Source of the DNA: Methylomonas koyamae
GTDB taxonomy: Bacteria; Pseudomonadota; Gammaproteobacteria; Methylococcales; Methylomonadaceae
Length of the DNA stretch: 64,000 nt
Assembly (NCBI RefSeq): GCF_006483455.1
Contig: NZ_PPPU01000012.1
Span: 1-64,000 of the forward strand
Reading direction: 5' to 3'
Shown here one piece after another: positions 57,274 through 64,000 of the stretch (positions within the stretch are counted from its first letter, which is position 1; each line of letters starts with the position of its first letter). Position numbers and translations under genes: made by a program. The notes under the pieces were generated by a model. That model was not told where the DNA came from and ran no database searches. It worked only from the letters and a program-made list of their open reading frames with translations.

Positions 57274-57780
57274 ATGAAATCCGCATTAATCCCTTTCCTA
57301 ATTTGCTTGTTCGCTGTTTCCGGTTCAGCCGTGGCGGCGGACGAGGCGGTCTTGGCGCCCGATTGCAGATTCGCCGGCTTCGAGTCGGCTCCCGAGCGGA
57401 GCTTGAGCCAGTACCGCGGCAAAGTGGTTTATCTGGATTTCTGGGCTTCCTGGTGCGGGCCTTGTCTGGAATCGTTTCCGTTCATGAACCGATTGCACAG
57501 CCAGTTGCAAGATAAAGGTTTGGTGGTATTGGCGGTGAATCTGGACGAAAACCTGGAGGACGGCGCCCAATTTTTGGCGCAGCATCGGGTCGATTTTGCC
57601 GTGGCAGTGGATAGCGGGCAGGCGTGCGCCAAACAACTCCAATTGAAGGCCATGCCTTCTTCCTATTTGATCGATCGGAACGGGCGGATCCGGGCTCGGC
57701 ATTTGGGGTTTCGCGTCGGCGAGGCCGAGCAATTCGGTAAGCAAGTCGAGCAACTGCTCGACGAGCCGACCGCGCCCTGA
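57274..57780 (+). CDS. TlpA-family periplasmic thioredoxin
   Basis: This 168-aa exported thioredoxin starts at the ATG at 57274 (MKSALIPFLICLFAVSGSAV); the frame upstream is not protein-like. The motif FWASWCGPCLESFP holds the CGPC redox pair, and the cis-Pro region is MPSSYLIDRNG. It begins the TlpA-DUF4266-DUF3570 series that is found as a unit in many Proteobacteria, so it probably maintains cysteines of the DUF4266 protein or of the exported proteins next to it. Confidence 0.88.
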   Translation: MKSALIPFLICLFAVSGSAVAADEAVLAPDCRFAGFESAPERSLSQYRGKVVYLDFWASWCGPCLESFPFMNRLHSQLQDKGLVVLAVNLDENLEDGAQFLAQHRVDFAVAVDSGQACAKQLQLKAMPSSYLIDRNGRIRARHLGFRVGEAEQFGKQVEQLLDEPTAP

Positions 57781-57865
57781 TGCTAAGCGGTATCGGATGC
57801 TTTGGCTTGGGTTTCGGCGGCGGAATCAAAAGCGGTTAGAATGCGCGCCGGTTTAATCGTGGTAA

Positions 57866-58081
57866 ATGCCTATGAAAATGTCCCTGTCTCTATTAGCAAT
57901 CGTCATTAACCTGACTGCTTGCGCCGAGGTGCAGCCGTGGGAGCGCGGCAATCTGGCCAAACCGCAGATGGCGTTGGATCCTTATCCGGTGCAATCCGAA
58001 TTGCGCGGCCATAGTTACGGTGCCCGCGAAGCGGCAGGGGCAGGAAATACCGGTAGCGGAGGCGGTTGTGGCTGTTATTAA
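57866..58081 (+). CDS. DUF4266 small lipoprotein with Cys-rich C-terminus
   Basis: This 71-aa protein has the DUF4266 pattern EVQPWERGNLAKPQMALDPY, then HSYGAREAAGAG and a terminal GGGCGCY. A lipobox-like LTACAE at the end of the signal peptide predicts a lipoprotein. ATGs at 57866 and 57872 are both possible starts. The C-terminal GCGC pair is probably a substrate of the neighbouring TlpA protein. The ribosome site (GGAGG) of the DUF3570 gene lies inside its 3' end. Function unknown. Confidence 0.85.
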   Translation: MPMKMSLSLLAIVINLTACAEVQPWERGNLAKPQMALDPYPVQSELRGHSYGAREAAGAGNTGSGGGCGCY

Positions 58082-60698
58082 TCCGGAAAAAAAATCTAAT
58101 CCCGGTTTGCAGGCTCTGACGGCCGCGGCCTTGATGTTGCCGGGGCTGGTCGGCTCCGCGGCGAATGCCGCCGACGGCGACGAGTTCAGCTTTCAGTACG
58201 GCCGCTATGAAGAAAGCGCGCGCGATTTGAATGGCGTCAAAAGCCAGTACCAGCCGATCACGGTGGATAGCCTGCATGGCGGCGGCAACGTCAAACTCAC
58301 CGACAGAATCAAATTTGCCTTCAATTTCGTGCAGGACACTTGGTCCGGCGCGACGCCGATCACGACCGCGCCTTCGGGTCGTCATGGTAATAAAGTCTAT
58401 GAGCAATTCGGTACCGTCGCCGGTGCTTCTCCCTACATCAAGGATAGTGACAATATCGTTTATTTCGATAACAAGCTTCAGCCGCTATTGGTGGACCCGG
58501 ATTCGGTTGCGAATGGGGATGTGGTGGGCTTGGGCGCCGACCGGAAACTGGTGCACACGATGTCGACCGCTTCTCCGGAGACGCGGAAGGAGGGCAACTT
58601 CAAACTGGGCTACGAATGGGACGAAGCGGCGGTGGATGTCGGTGGCGGCATCTCGGTCGAGAACGACTACGAGTCGCGCTTCGGCAATGCTGGGATCAGG
58701 CTGGATTTCAATCAAAAGCGCACTACCGTGAATGCCGGCTTGAGCTATACCAATAGCGATTCGTTTGCGCGCCTGAGCGGCCATTTTACCGAGCCCTACA
58801 TCAATTACGTCGCCTACGCGAATCAGTTAAAGAGAGTAACCAGCGATCGGAGCGGGGATCAGATGATCATGGGCAAACGCGACGACTGGAGCGGAAGCTT
58901 GGGGTTGACTCAGGTCGTGAATAAGGACGCTTTGTTCAAATTGGGTGTCGGTTTTACCCACAGCCAGGGCTATCTGGAAAATCCGTATAAAGGGGTGACG
59001 GCATTTTTTATTCAGCCGGCTGACGGCAGCTTGGGCGAGTTTTCGTCGACGCTTCCTTATGTCGGCGTCGCCAAAGTGTTTTTGGAGCAGCGGCCGGATT
59101 ACCGGAACCAGTGGAACTTCACTACCGGCTGGGTGCAGCATGTCGGCTGGCTGGATGCGGCGTTTCATTTCGATTACAAGTTTTTCCATGACGATTGGGG
59201 GATCAACGCCCATACCTTCGAGAGCGATTGGGTGCAGCCGCTCGGAGCGGGATGGTCGGTCACGCCGCGGGTGCGCTATTACTCGCAAAGCGCGGCGGAT
59301 TTTTATCACCCGTATTTGATTGCCGGGCCTTCGGCCAATCCGGGGGAATCCAATTTAGCCAGCGATAACGCCAAGCTGCCGGCCGCATTTTCCAGTGACC
59401 ATCGTTTGTCGGGCTATGGCGCCTTGAGCGGTGGTATCGTGTTGAGTAAGCAATTCAGTAAAGGCATCCGTTTCGATGCCGGCTTCGAGTATTACACCCA
59501 CCAGGGCGATTTGAAACTGGGCGGCGGCGGCGAAGCCGGCTATGCCGATTTCAACTATTACCTGGCCAGCGGGACGCTCAACGTCAATTTGAGCGCGATG
59601 GGGCGCAGTTTGGCGGATGATCCGCATGCGCAGCATCGGCACCATGGCCACCATCACGGGTCACCGTTGCCGGCCGGCGTGATGTTCGGCCACGTGATGT
59701 CGACGCCGGGCGAGGTGATGGTTGGATACCGCTATATGTACAGCCGCCAGGACGGTGACATGCTGTATGCCGGTAAAACCGTGACCGATCGCGCCATCAT
59801 CAATAACGGCTGTACCGAAAACGGCGAAACCTGCCGCACCGTGCCCGAGTTCATGAATATGCACATGCACATGCTCGATATCATGTATGCGGCGACCGAC
59901 TGGCTGAATTTGATGGTGATGCCGCAGTTCATGGATATGGATATGAATTCGCGCTCCTTGGCCGGGATTTCCCCCGCGGCGTCGCCGGCCGCCGATCACT
60001 TGCACGGCGGTCACGACACCGGCAGTGTCGGCGATACCGGGATATATGCGTTGGTCGATGTGTTTAAAACGGAAGGGCATCAGGTCAACATGGGGCTGGG
60101 CGTCACCGCCCCCACCGGCAAGGTGGATGTCAAACTGAACCGAAACCATCAATTCGACAGCGGTTATATCCATTATGGGATGCAACTCGGCAGTGGTACC
60201 TGGGACTTTAAGCCGAGTTTGACCTATACCGGCCAGGCCGGCGCTTGGTCCTGGGGCGGCCAGGTCAATGCTACCAAACGGCTGGAGGACAGAAATTCGG
60301 CCGGTTTTGCCTTGGGCGACGCGGTGCAGGGTACGGCATGGGGGAGCTACAATGTGCTGGATTGGTTGGCGGCCTCGGTGCGCGGGATTTACACGGCGCA
60401 GGGCGCCATCAAAGGCCGTTTTTCAGCGATCCCCGGCGAGTGCGCCGTGAATTACAATCCACTTATTCGGACAGAGTGCGCCGACGTCAACCCGAAAGGC
60501 GGATCGATGGATAACCCGAAGAACTACGGCGGCCATTATTGGGATGTCGGTTTCGGCTTGAATGCGACGGTGCCGGACGGCGCTTTTGCCGGTCACAATT
60601 TTAGTGTGGAATGGCTGCAACCGGTAGAGGATAATGTCAACGGCTACCAATTGGAGCGCAGCGGCACTTTGAATGCGACCTGGATGTACGCGTTTTAA
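58068..60698 (+). CDS. DUF3570 beta-barrel protein fused to a His/Met-rich second barrel
   Basis: This 876-aa protein most likely starts at the GTG at 58068, inside the DUF4266 gene, with GGAGG six bases upstream. An exported N-terminus (signal near GSAANA) leads to EFSFQYGRYEESARDLNGVK, the usual start of DUF3570. The beta-barrel portion runs to about residue 510. A His-rich linker (about 520-531, HAQHRHHGHHHG) then leads to a second barrel-like region (about 535-876) loaded with Met and His, such as EFMNMHMHMLDIMY and MPQFMDMDMNSRS. DUF3570 proteins are normally about half this length, so it reads as a fusion. Outer-membrane location is likely, and the Met/His clusters suggest copper or another soft metal. 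No transport activity is proven. Confidence 0.75.
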   Translation: MAVINPEKKSNPGLQALTAAALMLPGLVGSAANAADGDEFSFQYGRYEESARDLNGVKSQYQPITVDSLHGGGNVKLTDRIKFAFNFVQDTWSGATPITTAPSGRHGNKVYEQFGTVAGASPYIKDSDNIVYFDNKLQPLLVDPDSVANGDVVGLGADRKLVHTMSTASPETRKEGNFKLGYEWDEAAVDVGGGISVENDYESRFGNAGIRLDFNQKRTTVNAGLSYTNSDSFARLSGHFTEPYINYVAYANQLKRVTSDRSGDQMIMGKRDDWSGSLGLTQVVNKDALFKLGVGFTHSQGYLENPYKGVTAFFIQPADGSLGEFSSTLPYVGVAKVFLEQRPDYRNQWNFTTGWVQHVGWLDAAFHFDYKFFHDDWGINAHTFESDWVQPLGAGWSVTPRVRYYSQSAADFYHPYLIAGPSANPGESNLASDNAKLPAAFSSDHRLSGYGALSGGIVLSKQFSKGIRFDAGFEYYTHQGDLKLGGGGEAGYADFNYYLASGTLNVNLSAMGRSLADDPHAQHRHHGHHHGSPLPAGVMFGHVMSTPGEVMVGYRYMYSRQDGDMLYAGKTVTDRAIINNGCTENGETCRTVPEFMNMHMHMLDIMYAATDWLNLMVMPQFMDMDMNSRSLAGISPAASPAADHLHGGHDTGSVGDTGIYALVDVFKTEGHQVNMGLGVTAPTGKVDVKLNRNHQFDSGYIHYGMQLGSGTWDFKPSLTYTGQAGAWSWGGQVNATKRLEDRNSAGFALGDAVQGTAWGSYNVLDWLAASVRGIYTAQGAIKGRFSAIPGECAVNYNPLIRTECADVNPKGGSMDNPKNYGGHYWDVGFGLNATVPDGAFAGHNFSVEWLQPVEDNVNGYQLERSGTLNATWMYAF

Positions 60699-60733
60699 TA
60701 ACCGATCATTTAAACCTTTCAACCGAAAAATTT

Positions 60734-61009
60734 ATGCAAAAAACCGACAAGACGCCGTTATGGGTTTTCCTGGCCTTATCCAGTATCGAAACCCGCCGAG
60801 GCGCGTTGCTGCTGATTTGGAGCAGTATCGTGTTTACTCTGTATTGCCTGCCCTGGAGCACGTTTTTTGTCGGCAACGAGTGGGTGGCGAAGTTATTCCT
60901 GATTTCGGATTGGGAGTGGTTTGCGATGATGCTGCCGATGACACTCTGGTACTGGGCGAGCATGCGCTGGGTGGATAAAAACGGCGGATGGCGGGTTGCC
61001 GGAGTCTGA
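60734..61009 (+). CDS. Small two-helix inner-membrane protein, unknown function
   Basis: This 91-aa protein has two hydrophobic, Trp-rich segments (about 23-45, ALLLIWSSIVFTLYCLPWST, and about 62-80, WFAMMLPMTLWYWASMRWVD), predicting a hairpin in the inner membrane with both ends on one side. It starts 36 bases after the DUF3570 gene. I do not recognise the family. A role with the DUF3570 locus or with the following kinase is possible from position only. Confidence 0.68.
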   Translation: MQKTDKTPLWVFLALSSIETRRGALLLIWSSIVFTLYCLPWSTFFVGNEWVAKLFLISDWEWFAMMLPMTLWYWASMRWVDKNGGWRVAGV

Positions 61010-61197
61010 TCCGGCTTTTGTCGGGAGCGGTGGCGGTAACGGCTCGGTTTTCGGCGATTCTTTCGCGTACAGTTTCTGACCGGTTGTGCCGGTCAAATTT
61101 TGGTTGCGCCTGGTCTGCCGCTGGATTTTTCCGAATCCGGCCTTATTATTGCGTTTGCCGCGGCTTGCCGTCTTGTCCTCTCTGAGTTTTTCTATCC

Positions 61198-62571
61198 ATG
61201 CTTTCCCACATACTGCCTAAAGCCGAAATTTCGATTCGGGAAAATCTTCGCTGGTTGTATATCCTGCGAAATCTGATGTTATTCGCTGTGACTTTTGCCG
61301 TGTTCATCGCCGTGAACGGGCTGGGTATCAATCTGCCGCAAAATCAGCTATGGCTGGCGATATTCGCGATCTCGATACTGAATTTATACACTTGGCTGCG
61401 GTTGCGTACGCCGGAAGAAGTCACCGAGCACGAGATTTTTTCGCAAATCTGCATGGACGTGTTGGCGCTGGCTTATCTGCTCTATCTAACCGGCGGAGCC
61501 TCCAATCCGATCATTTGGGTGTTTCTGTTGCCGTTGATCGTAACGGCGATCATGTTGCCGCAAGCTTATGCCTGGAATATGGTGATCATTACGTCCTGTG
61601 TTTACACCGTGTTGATCGCCTACAACGTGCCGCTTCCGGCCATCGAGCCGCATTTGGCCCATCCGGCCATGACCGAATTGACGCCGGAAATGAGTCTGCA
61701 AATGCATTTGATCAACGACCGGCGCTATTTCAATTTACATGTGTTCGGCATGTGGTTCGGCTTTGTGTTCAGTGCCGGCTTGGTTGCGTTTTTTGTGGTG
61801 GAGCTGTCGAAAACGCTGAAAGAGCGCGAACGCAATCTAGCCGACGCCCGCGAGAGTGCGTTGCGGGATGAACGGGTGGTGTCGCTGGGTACGTTGGCAG
61901 CCAGCGCCGCTCACGACATGGGCACGCCGCTGGGTACGATCGCGATCCTGACGCATGAGATGGTTGAGGATTTGCCCGAACACCGTTACCCCGAGCTTTA
62001 CCAGAAACTGATGATCGTGCAGCAGCAAATCGACCGTTGCAAACAGGCCTTGTCGGTGATGTCGGCGTCTGCCGGCGAGATGCGGGCCGAGTCGGGCAAG
62101 GTCATGCTGGTCAGCGAATATATCGACGAGGTGCTGAACCAGTGGCGGGCGCATAAGTCCGCTACCCGGATGAAGCTGTTCGTCTCGCCGAATGTGGATA
62201 TGGCGGCGAAAATCATTGCCGAGCGCACGGTGACCCATTCCATTATCAATATCCTGAACAATGCGGCCGAAGCCTCGCCGGTCGATGCCGGTATCGAATT
62301 CCATGCCGAGTGGAGCGATGAGAATTTGTTTTTGCGGATACGGGATTTTGGCCCCGGTTTACCAGCCGAGTTTATCGATTTCGCCGGGCATCAGCCGGTG
62401 AAAAGCAACAAGCAGGGCATGGGGGTGGGATTGTTTTTGACCTATACCACGATAAAACGCCTGGGAGGTACAATACAGTTCAGTAATCTCGACAGCGGCG
62501 GAGCTTGCGTGGAGATCAGTTTGCCGTTATTAGCTAAGGAGAGTACCCATGACCAATTTGCCTATGGATAA
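61198..62571 (+). CDS. regB: RegB/PrrB-type redox-sensing histidine kinase
   Basis: This 457-aa membrane kinase has about six membrane segments in the N-terminal 210 residues. The quinone-site motif GGxxNP is intact in YLTGGASNPIIWVFLLP. The H-box is ASAAHDMGTPLGTIAIL, and IDRCKQALSVMSAS keeps the conserved Cys corresponding to the redox-active Cys of Rhodobacter RegB. The ATP-binding end is NILNNAAEASPVDAG with NKQGMGVGLFLTYTTIKRLG. It would report on the ubiquinone pool and adjust energy or redox genes. It overlaps the regulator gene that follows by 23 bases. Confidence 0.92.
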   Translation: MLSHILPKAEISIRENLRWLYILRNLMLFAVTFAVFIAVNGLGINLPQNQLWLAIFAISILNLYTWLRLRTPEEVTEHEIFSQICMDVLALAYLLYLTGGASNPIIWVFLLPLIVTAIMLPQAYAWNMVIITSCVYTVLIAYNVPLPAIEPHLAHPAMTELTPEMSLQMHLINDRRYFNLHVFGMWFGFVFSAGLVAFFVVELSKTLKERERNLADARESALRDERVVSLGTLAASAAHDMGTPLGTIAILTHEMVEDLPEHRYPELYQKLMIVQQQIDRCKQALSVMSASAGEMRAESGKVMLVSEYIDEVLNQWRAHKSATRMKLFVSPNVDMAAKIIAERTVTHSIINILNNAAEASPVDAGIEFHAEWSDENLFLRIRDFGPGLPAEFIDFAGHQPVKSNKQGMGVGLFLTYTTIKRLGGTIQFSNLDSGGACVEISLPLLAKESTHDQFAYG

Positions 62572-63097
62572 GCCGAATTTACTTTTGGTTGACGATGATG
62601 TCACCTACTGCTCGGTGTTGAAACCGGCACTGGAGAAACGCAATTTTCAGGTGACCGTAGCTAACGATGTGGCGACGGCAATGAAGCTGGCGGAGCAGAC
62701 CGAGCCGGAATATGCGGTCATCGATTTGCGGATTGGTTTCGATTCCGGCTTGGAGATGGTCAAGAAGCTGATCTCGCTCGACGACAATACCCAGATCGTC
62801 ATGTTGACCGGTTTTGCCAGCATCGCGACCGCGGTGGAAGCGATCAAATTGGGTGCAATCCATTATCTGACCAAACCGGCGAATGCCGACGAAATTGTCA
62901 GCGCGTTGTACAAGAACGAGGGCGACGCCTCGGTGGCTATCAGCGATAGTCCGCTATCGGTAAAGCGCCTGGAATGGGAGCATCTGCAAAAAGTGCTAAT
63001 GCAGCACGACGGCAACATTTCGGCCGCCGCGCGCGCACTGAATATGCACAGAAGGACTTTGCAAAGAAAGCTGGAAAAGAAGCCGGTCAAGGAATAG
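62549..63097 (+). CDS. regA: RegA/PrrA/ActR-type response regulator
   Basis: This 182-aa regulator is partnered with the kinase just upstream. An AAGGAGAG ribosome site precedes the ATG. The receiver is LLVDDDVTYCSVLKPALEKR, with the phospho-acceptor Asp in YAVIDLRIG and the Lys in YLTKPA. A linker leads to the Fis-type helix-turn-helix GNISAAARALNMHRRTLQRK, diagnostic of the RegA family. The proline-rich linker usual in alphaproteobacterial RegA is missing. Targets cannot be told from the window; the copper/exported-protein genes upstream are candidates. Confidence 0.93.
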   Translation: MTNLPMDKPNLLLVDDDVTYCSVLKPALEKRNFQVTVANDVATAMKLAEQTEPEYAVIDLRIGFDSGLEMVKKLISLDDNTQIVMLTGFASIATAVEAIKLGAIHYLTKPANADEIVSALYKNEGDASVAISDSPLSVKRLEWEHLQKVLMQHDGNISAAARALNMHRRTLQRKLEKKPVKE

Positions 63098-63273
63098 ATT
63101 GCAACAAGGTTTTAGATTGTTCTTGCCGATTGCGTTGATTCATAAGCAATAGTTCGAATCAGTTAAGGCCACTCTTAGCTTTGGATGTCTTGGCGTTATG
63201 CTAAACAAGCGTTCTTTGACGATGGTGTGGTTGGTGCGGGCTTATCGGTTTTGTAATATTTTGGTTATATCTG

Positions 63274-63301
63274 TTGCAAAATTAAAAAACATAGGTATAA
63301 T
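63274..63301 (+). promoter_or_regulatory. Promoter of tRNA-Lys
   Basis: TTGCAA (63274-63279) and TATAAT (63296-63301), spaced by 16 bases, lie 16 bases before the tRNA. The -10 is a perfect match to the sigma-70 consensus. Confidence 0.7.
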
Positions 63302-63317
63302 GGGTAATTCATTCAGG

Positions 63318-63393
63318 GGGTCGTTAGCTCAGCCGGTAGAGCACCGCACTTTTAATGCGATGGTCGTGCGTTCGAATCGCACACGACCCACCA
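63318..63393 (+). tRNA. tRNA-Lys (anticodon UUU)
   Basis: This 76-base tRNA with an encoded CCA end folds as a standard cloverleaf: acceptor GGGTCGT/ACGACCC, D-stem GCTC/GAGC, anticodon loop CTTTTAA and T-loop GTTCGAATC. The loop sequence gives UUU, so it carries lysine. One anticodon-stem base pair (position 27 with 43) appears mismatched, a C-A. The 3' half is directly followed by the remains of an integrase, consistent with use as an integration site. Confidence 0.96.
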
Positions 63394-63404
63394 TCAAATT
63401 CAAA

Positions 63405-63434
63405 GGCTTACAGCAAAAACTGTAGGCCTTTTTT
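63405..63434 (+). terminator. Terminator after tRNA-Lys
   Basis: GGCTTACAG / CTGTAGGCC form a 9-bp stem (one G-T pair) around CAAAAA, followed by TTTTTTGTTTTT. It starts 12 bases after the tRNA end. Confidence 0.85.
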
Positions 63435-63488
63435 GTTTTTAGGCGTTTTTCGTTCACAAATCGTTCTCAGTGAACAGGAAAAGCGCTT

Positions 63489-63691
63489 ATGGCAGCTATC
63501 GGAAAGTTACCAACCGGTTCTTGGCAAGTTCAAGTAAGACGCAAAGGCGAATCGCCGATAAGCAAAAGTTTTTCATCAAAAAAAACTTGCTGAACAAATG
63601 GTCAAGATCAATTGAGGGCCAAGCTGATTGAGGTCTCTTTGTAGATCGTAGTGAAGCAGAAAAGACAGCTCTCGGAGGTTTGATAGATATG
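63489..63691 (+). pseudogene. Decayed tyrosine-type integrase fragment next to tRNA-Lys
   Basis: The first frame reads MAAIGKLPTGSWQVQVRRKG followed by ESPISKSFSSKK, a close match to the arm-binding N-terminus of phage-type tyrosine integrases. A run of eight A (about 63578-63585) then shifts the frame. LAEQ is in a second frame, and WSRSIEGQAD with GLFVDRSEAEKTALGGLID in a third, separated by one TGA where an Arg is expected. The homology then stops, and no catalytic core is present. So it is a remnant with at least two frameshifts, one nonsense codon and a 3' deletion. It lies 96 bases behind the tRNA. Confidence 0.82.
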
Positions 63692-63770
63692 CCTGGCGGT
63701 CTAAGTTGCGGCGTAGGATCGGTACGCAGCCAGCGCCCGTCAAAGCAAAGTCATTGATCGGGCGGGCTCG

Positions 63771-64000
63771 TTATTTTACGACGCGCAATTGCGGTTTTTG
63801 CGGCGGTTTGGGTTCTGTGGGTGTTGGCGGTGTTTCGTCGTCGGTTTCGTCCGGGTCGAATATCATACCTTTGCCGTTTTCCTTGGCGTAAATCGCCAGT
63901 ACGGCTTTGCAGGGGGCGACTATACGCATGGCTTTGCCGGCAAAGCGGGCATTGAACTGGATCTCATCGTTACCGAGGTGCAGGCCTTGAATGGCTTCCG
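63771..64000 (-). CDS. sspB: ClpXP specificity-enhancing factor SspB (C-terminal part; continues beyond window)
   Basis: The last 76 codons of sspB run off the window edge on the minus strand. The reading includes GNDEIQFNARFAGKAMRI and VLAIYAKENGKGMIFDPDE, both matching the SspB substrate-binding fold. A Pro/Thr/Glu-rich linker leads to the terminal LRVVK, the ClpX-binding motif. SspB delivers ssrA-tagged proteins to ClpXP. The 80 bases between its stop and the integrase remnant hold only a weak CGCCCG/CGGGCG repeat. Confidence 0.9.
   Translation of the reverse strand, partial: EAIQGLHLGNDEIQFNARFAGKAMRIVAPCKAVLAIYAKENGKGMIFDPDETDDETPPTPTEPKPPQKPQLRVVK

Noticed and set aside
63706-63891. 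A 61-codon plus-strand frame at the window end
   Set aside because: It is antisense to sspB, whose C-terminal motif LRVVK is on the minus strand.
1-64000. CRISPR arrays, rRNA genes and methane monooxygenase operons
   Set aside because: I looked for repeat-spacer arrays, rRNA-like sequence and pmo/mmo proteins and saw none in this window.

Overview
The window looks like a chromosomal segment of a gammaproteobacterial methanotroph, most like Methylomonas or a relative (inference). The grounds are a XoxF-type lanthanide methanol dehydrogenase with its XoxJ partner, an elaborate glycogen metabolism, VPxPx/PEP-CTERM exported proteins, a RegB/RegA redox pair, and gammaproteobacterial gene orders (ruvCAB-ybgC-tolQRAB-pal-cpoB-queEC; miaB-ybeZ-ybeY-corC). 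No methane monooxygenase genes lie in the window, so methanotrophy is inferred from context only.

Layout. 0-1.1 kb: the right end of an IS3-family element and a TlpA-like thioredoxin. 1.2-13.5 kb: a dense housekeeping run on the plus strand, with serA-serB, yebC, ruvCAB, the Tol-Pal envelope system and the queE-queC preQ0 genes. 13.6-15 kb: a two-gene unit, an MCP-hairpin-like cytosolic protein and a diiron ODP-type metallo-beta-lactamase-fold protein, which may form a chemotactic oxygen or iron sensor. 15-18.7 kb: miaB-ybeZ-ybeY-corC. 18.7-23.5 kb, minus strand: an orphan polyamine-type periplasmic binding protein translationally coupled to a Cache-HAMP-PAS-GAF-PAS-GGDEF-EAL protein. 23.6-32.7 kb: glycogen locus I, with glgA and glgB leftward and glgC, a GH57 amylase and malQ rightward. 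32.7-35.5 kb, minus strand: xoxF and xoxJ separated by a strong terminator, with three palindromes upstream of xoxF. 35.7-39.4 kb: msrA, hslO, a lipoprotein and pgk. 39.5-42.4 kb: a three-gene membrane operon with a VWA protein, function unknown.

42.4-50.2 kb: glycogen locus II, with glgX leftward and, rightward, a DUF4912 protein, a GH57 branching enzyme, a protein with two CBM21-like starch-binding modules fused to an endonuclease/exonuclease/phosphatase (EEP) domain, and a phospholipase-D-fold protein. The last two are the most unusual pair in the window: phosphodiester-cleaving folds that appear to be aimed at glycogen. 50.2-51.6 kb: radA.

51.8-61.0 kb: an envelope and possibly metal-related region. 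Three VPxPx-CTERM proteins and a small exported protein all have predicted mature N-termini that begin with histidine, as in copper histidine-brace proteins. They sit next to a STN/HEAT protein, a TlpA thioredoxin, a DUF4266 lipoprotein and a DUF3570 beta-barrel extended by a His/Met-rich second barrel. RegB/RegA follow at 61.2-63.1 kb. The window ends with tRNA-Lys(UUU), a decayed integrase fragment just behind it (a fossil integration site), and the 3' part of sspB on the minus strand.

Coordinates and translations were read by eye. Family assignments rest on recognised motifs without database searches.
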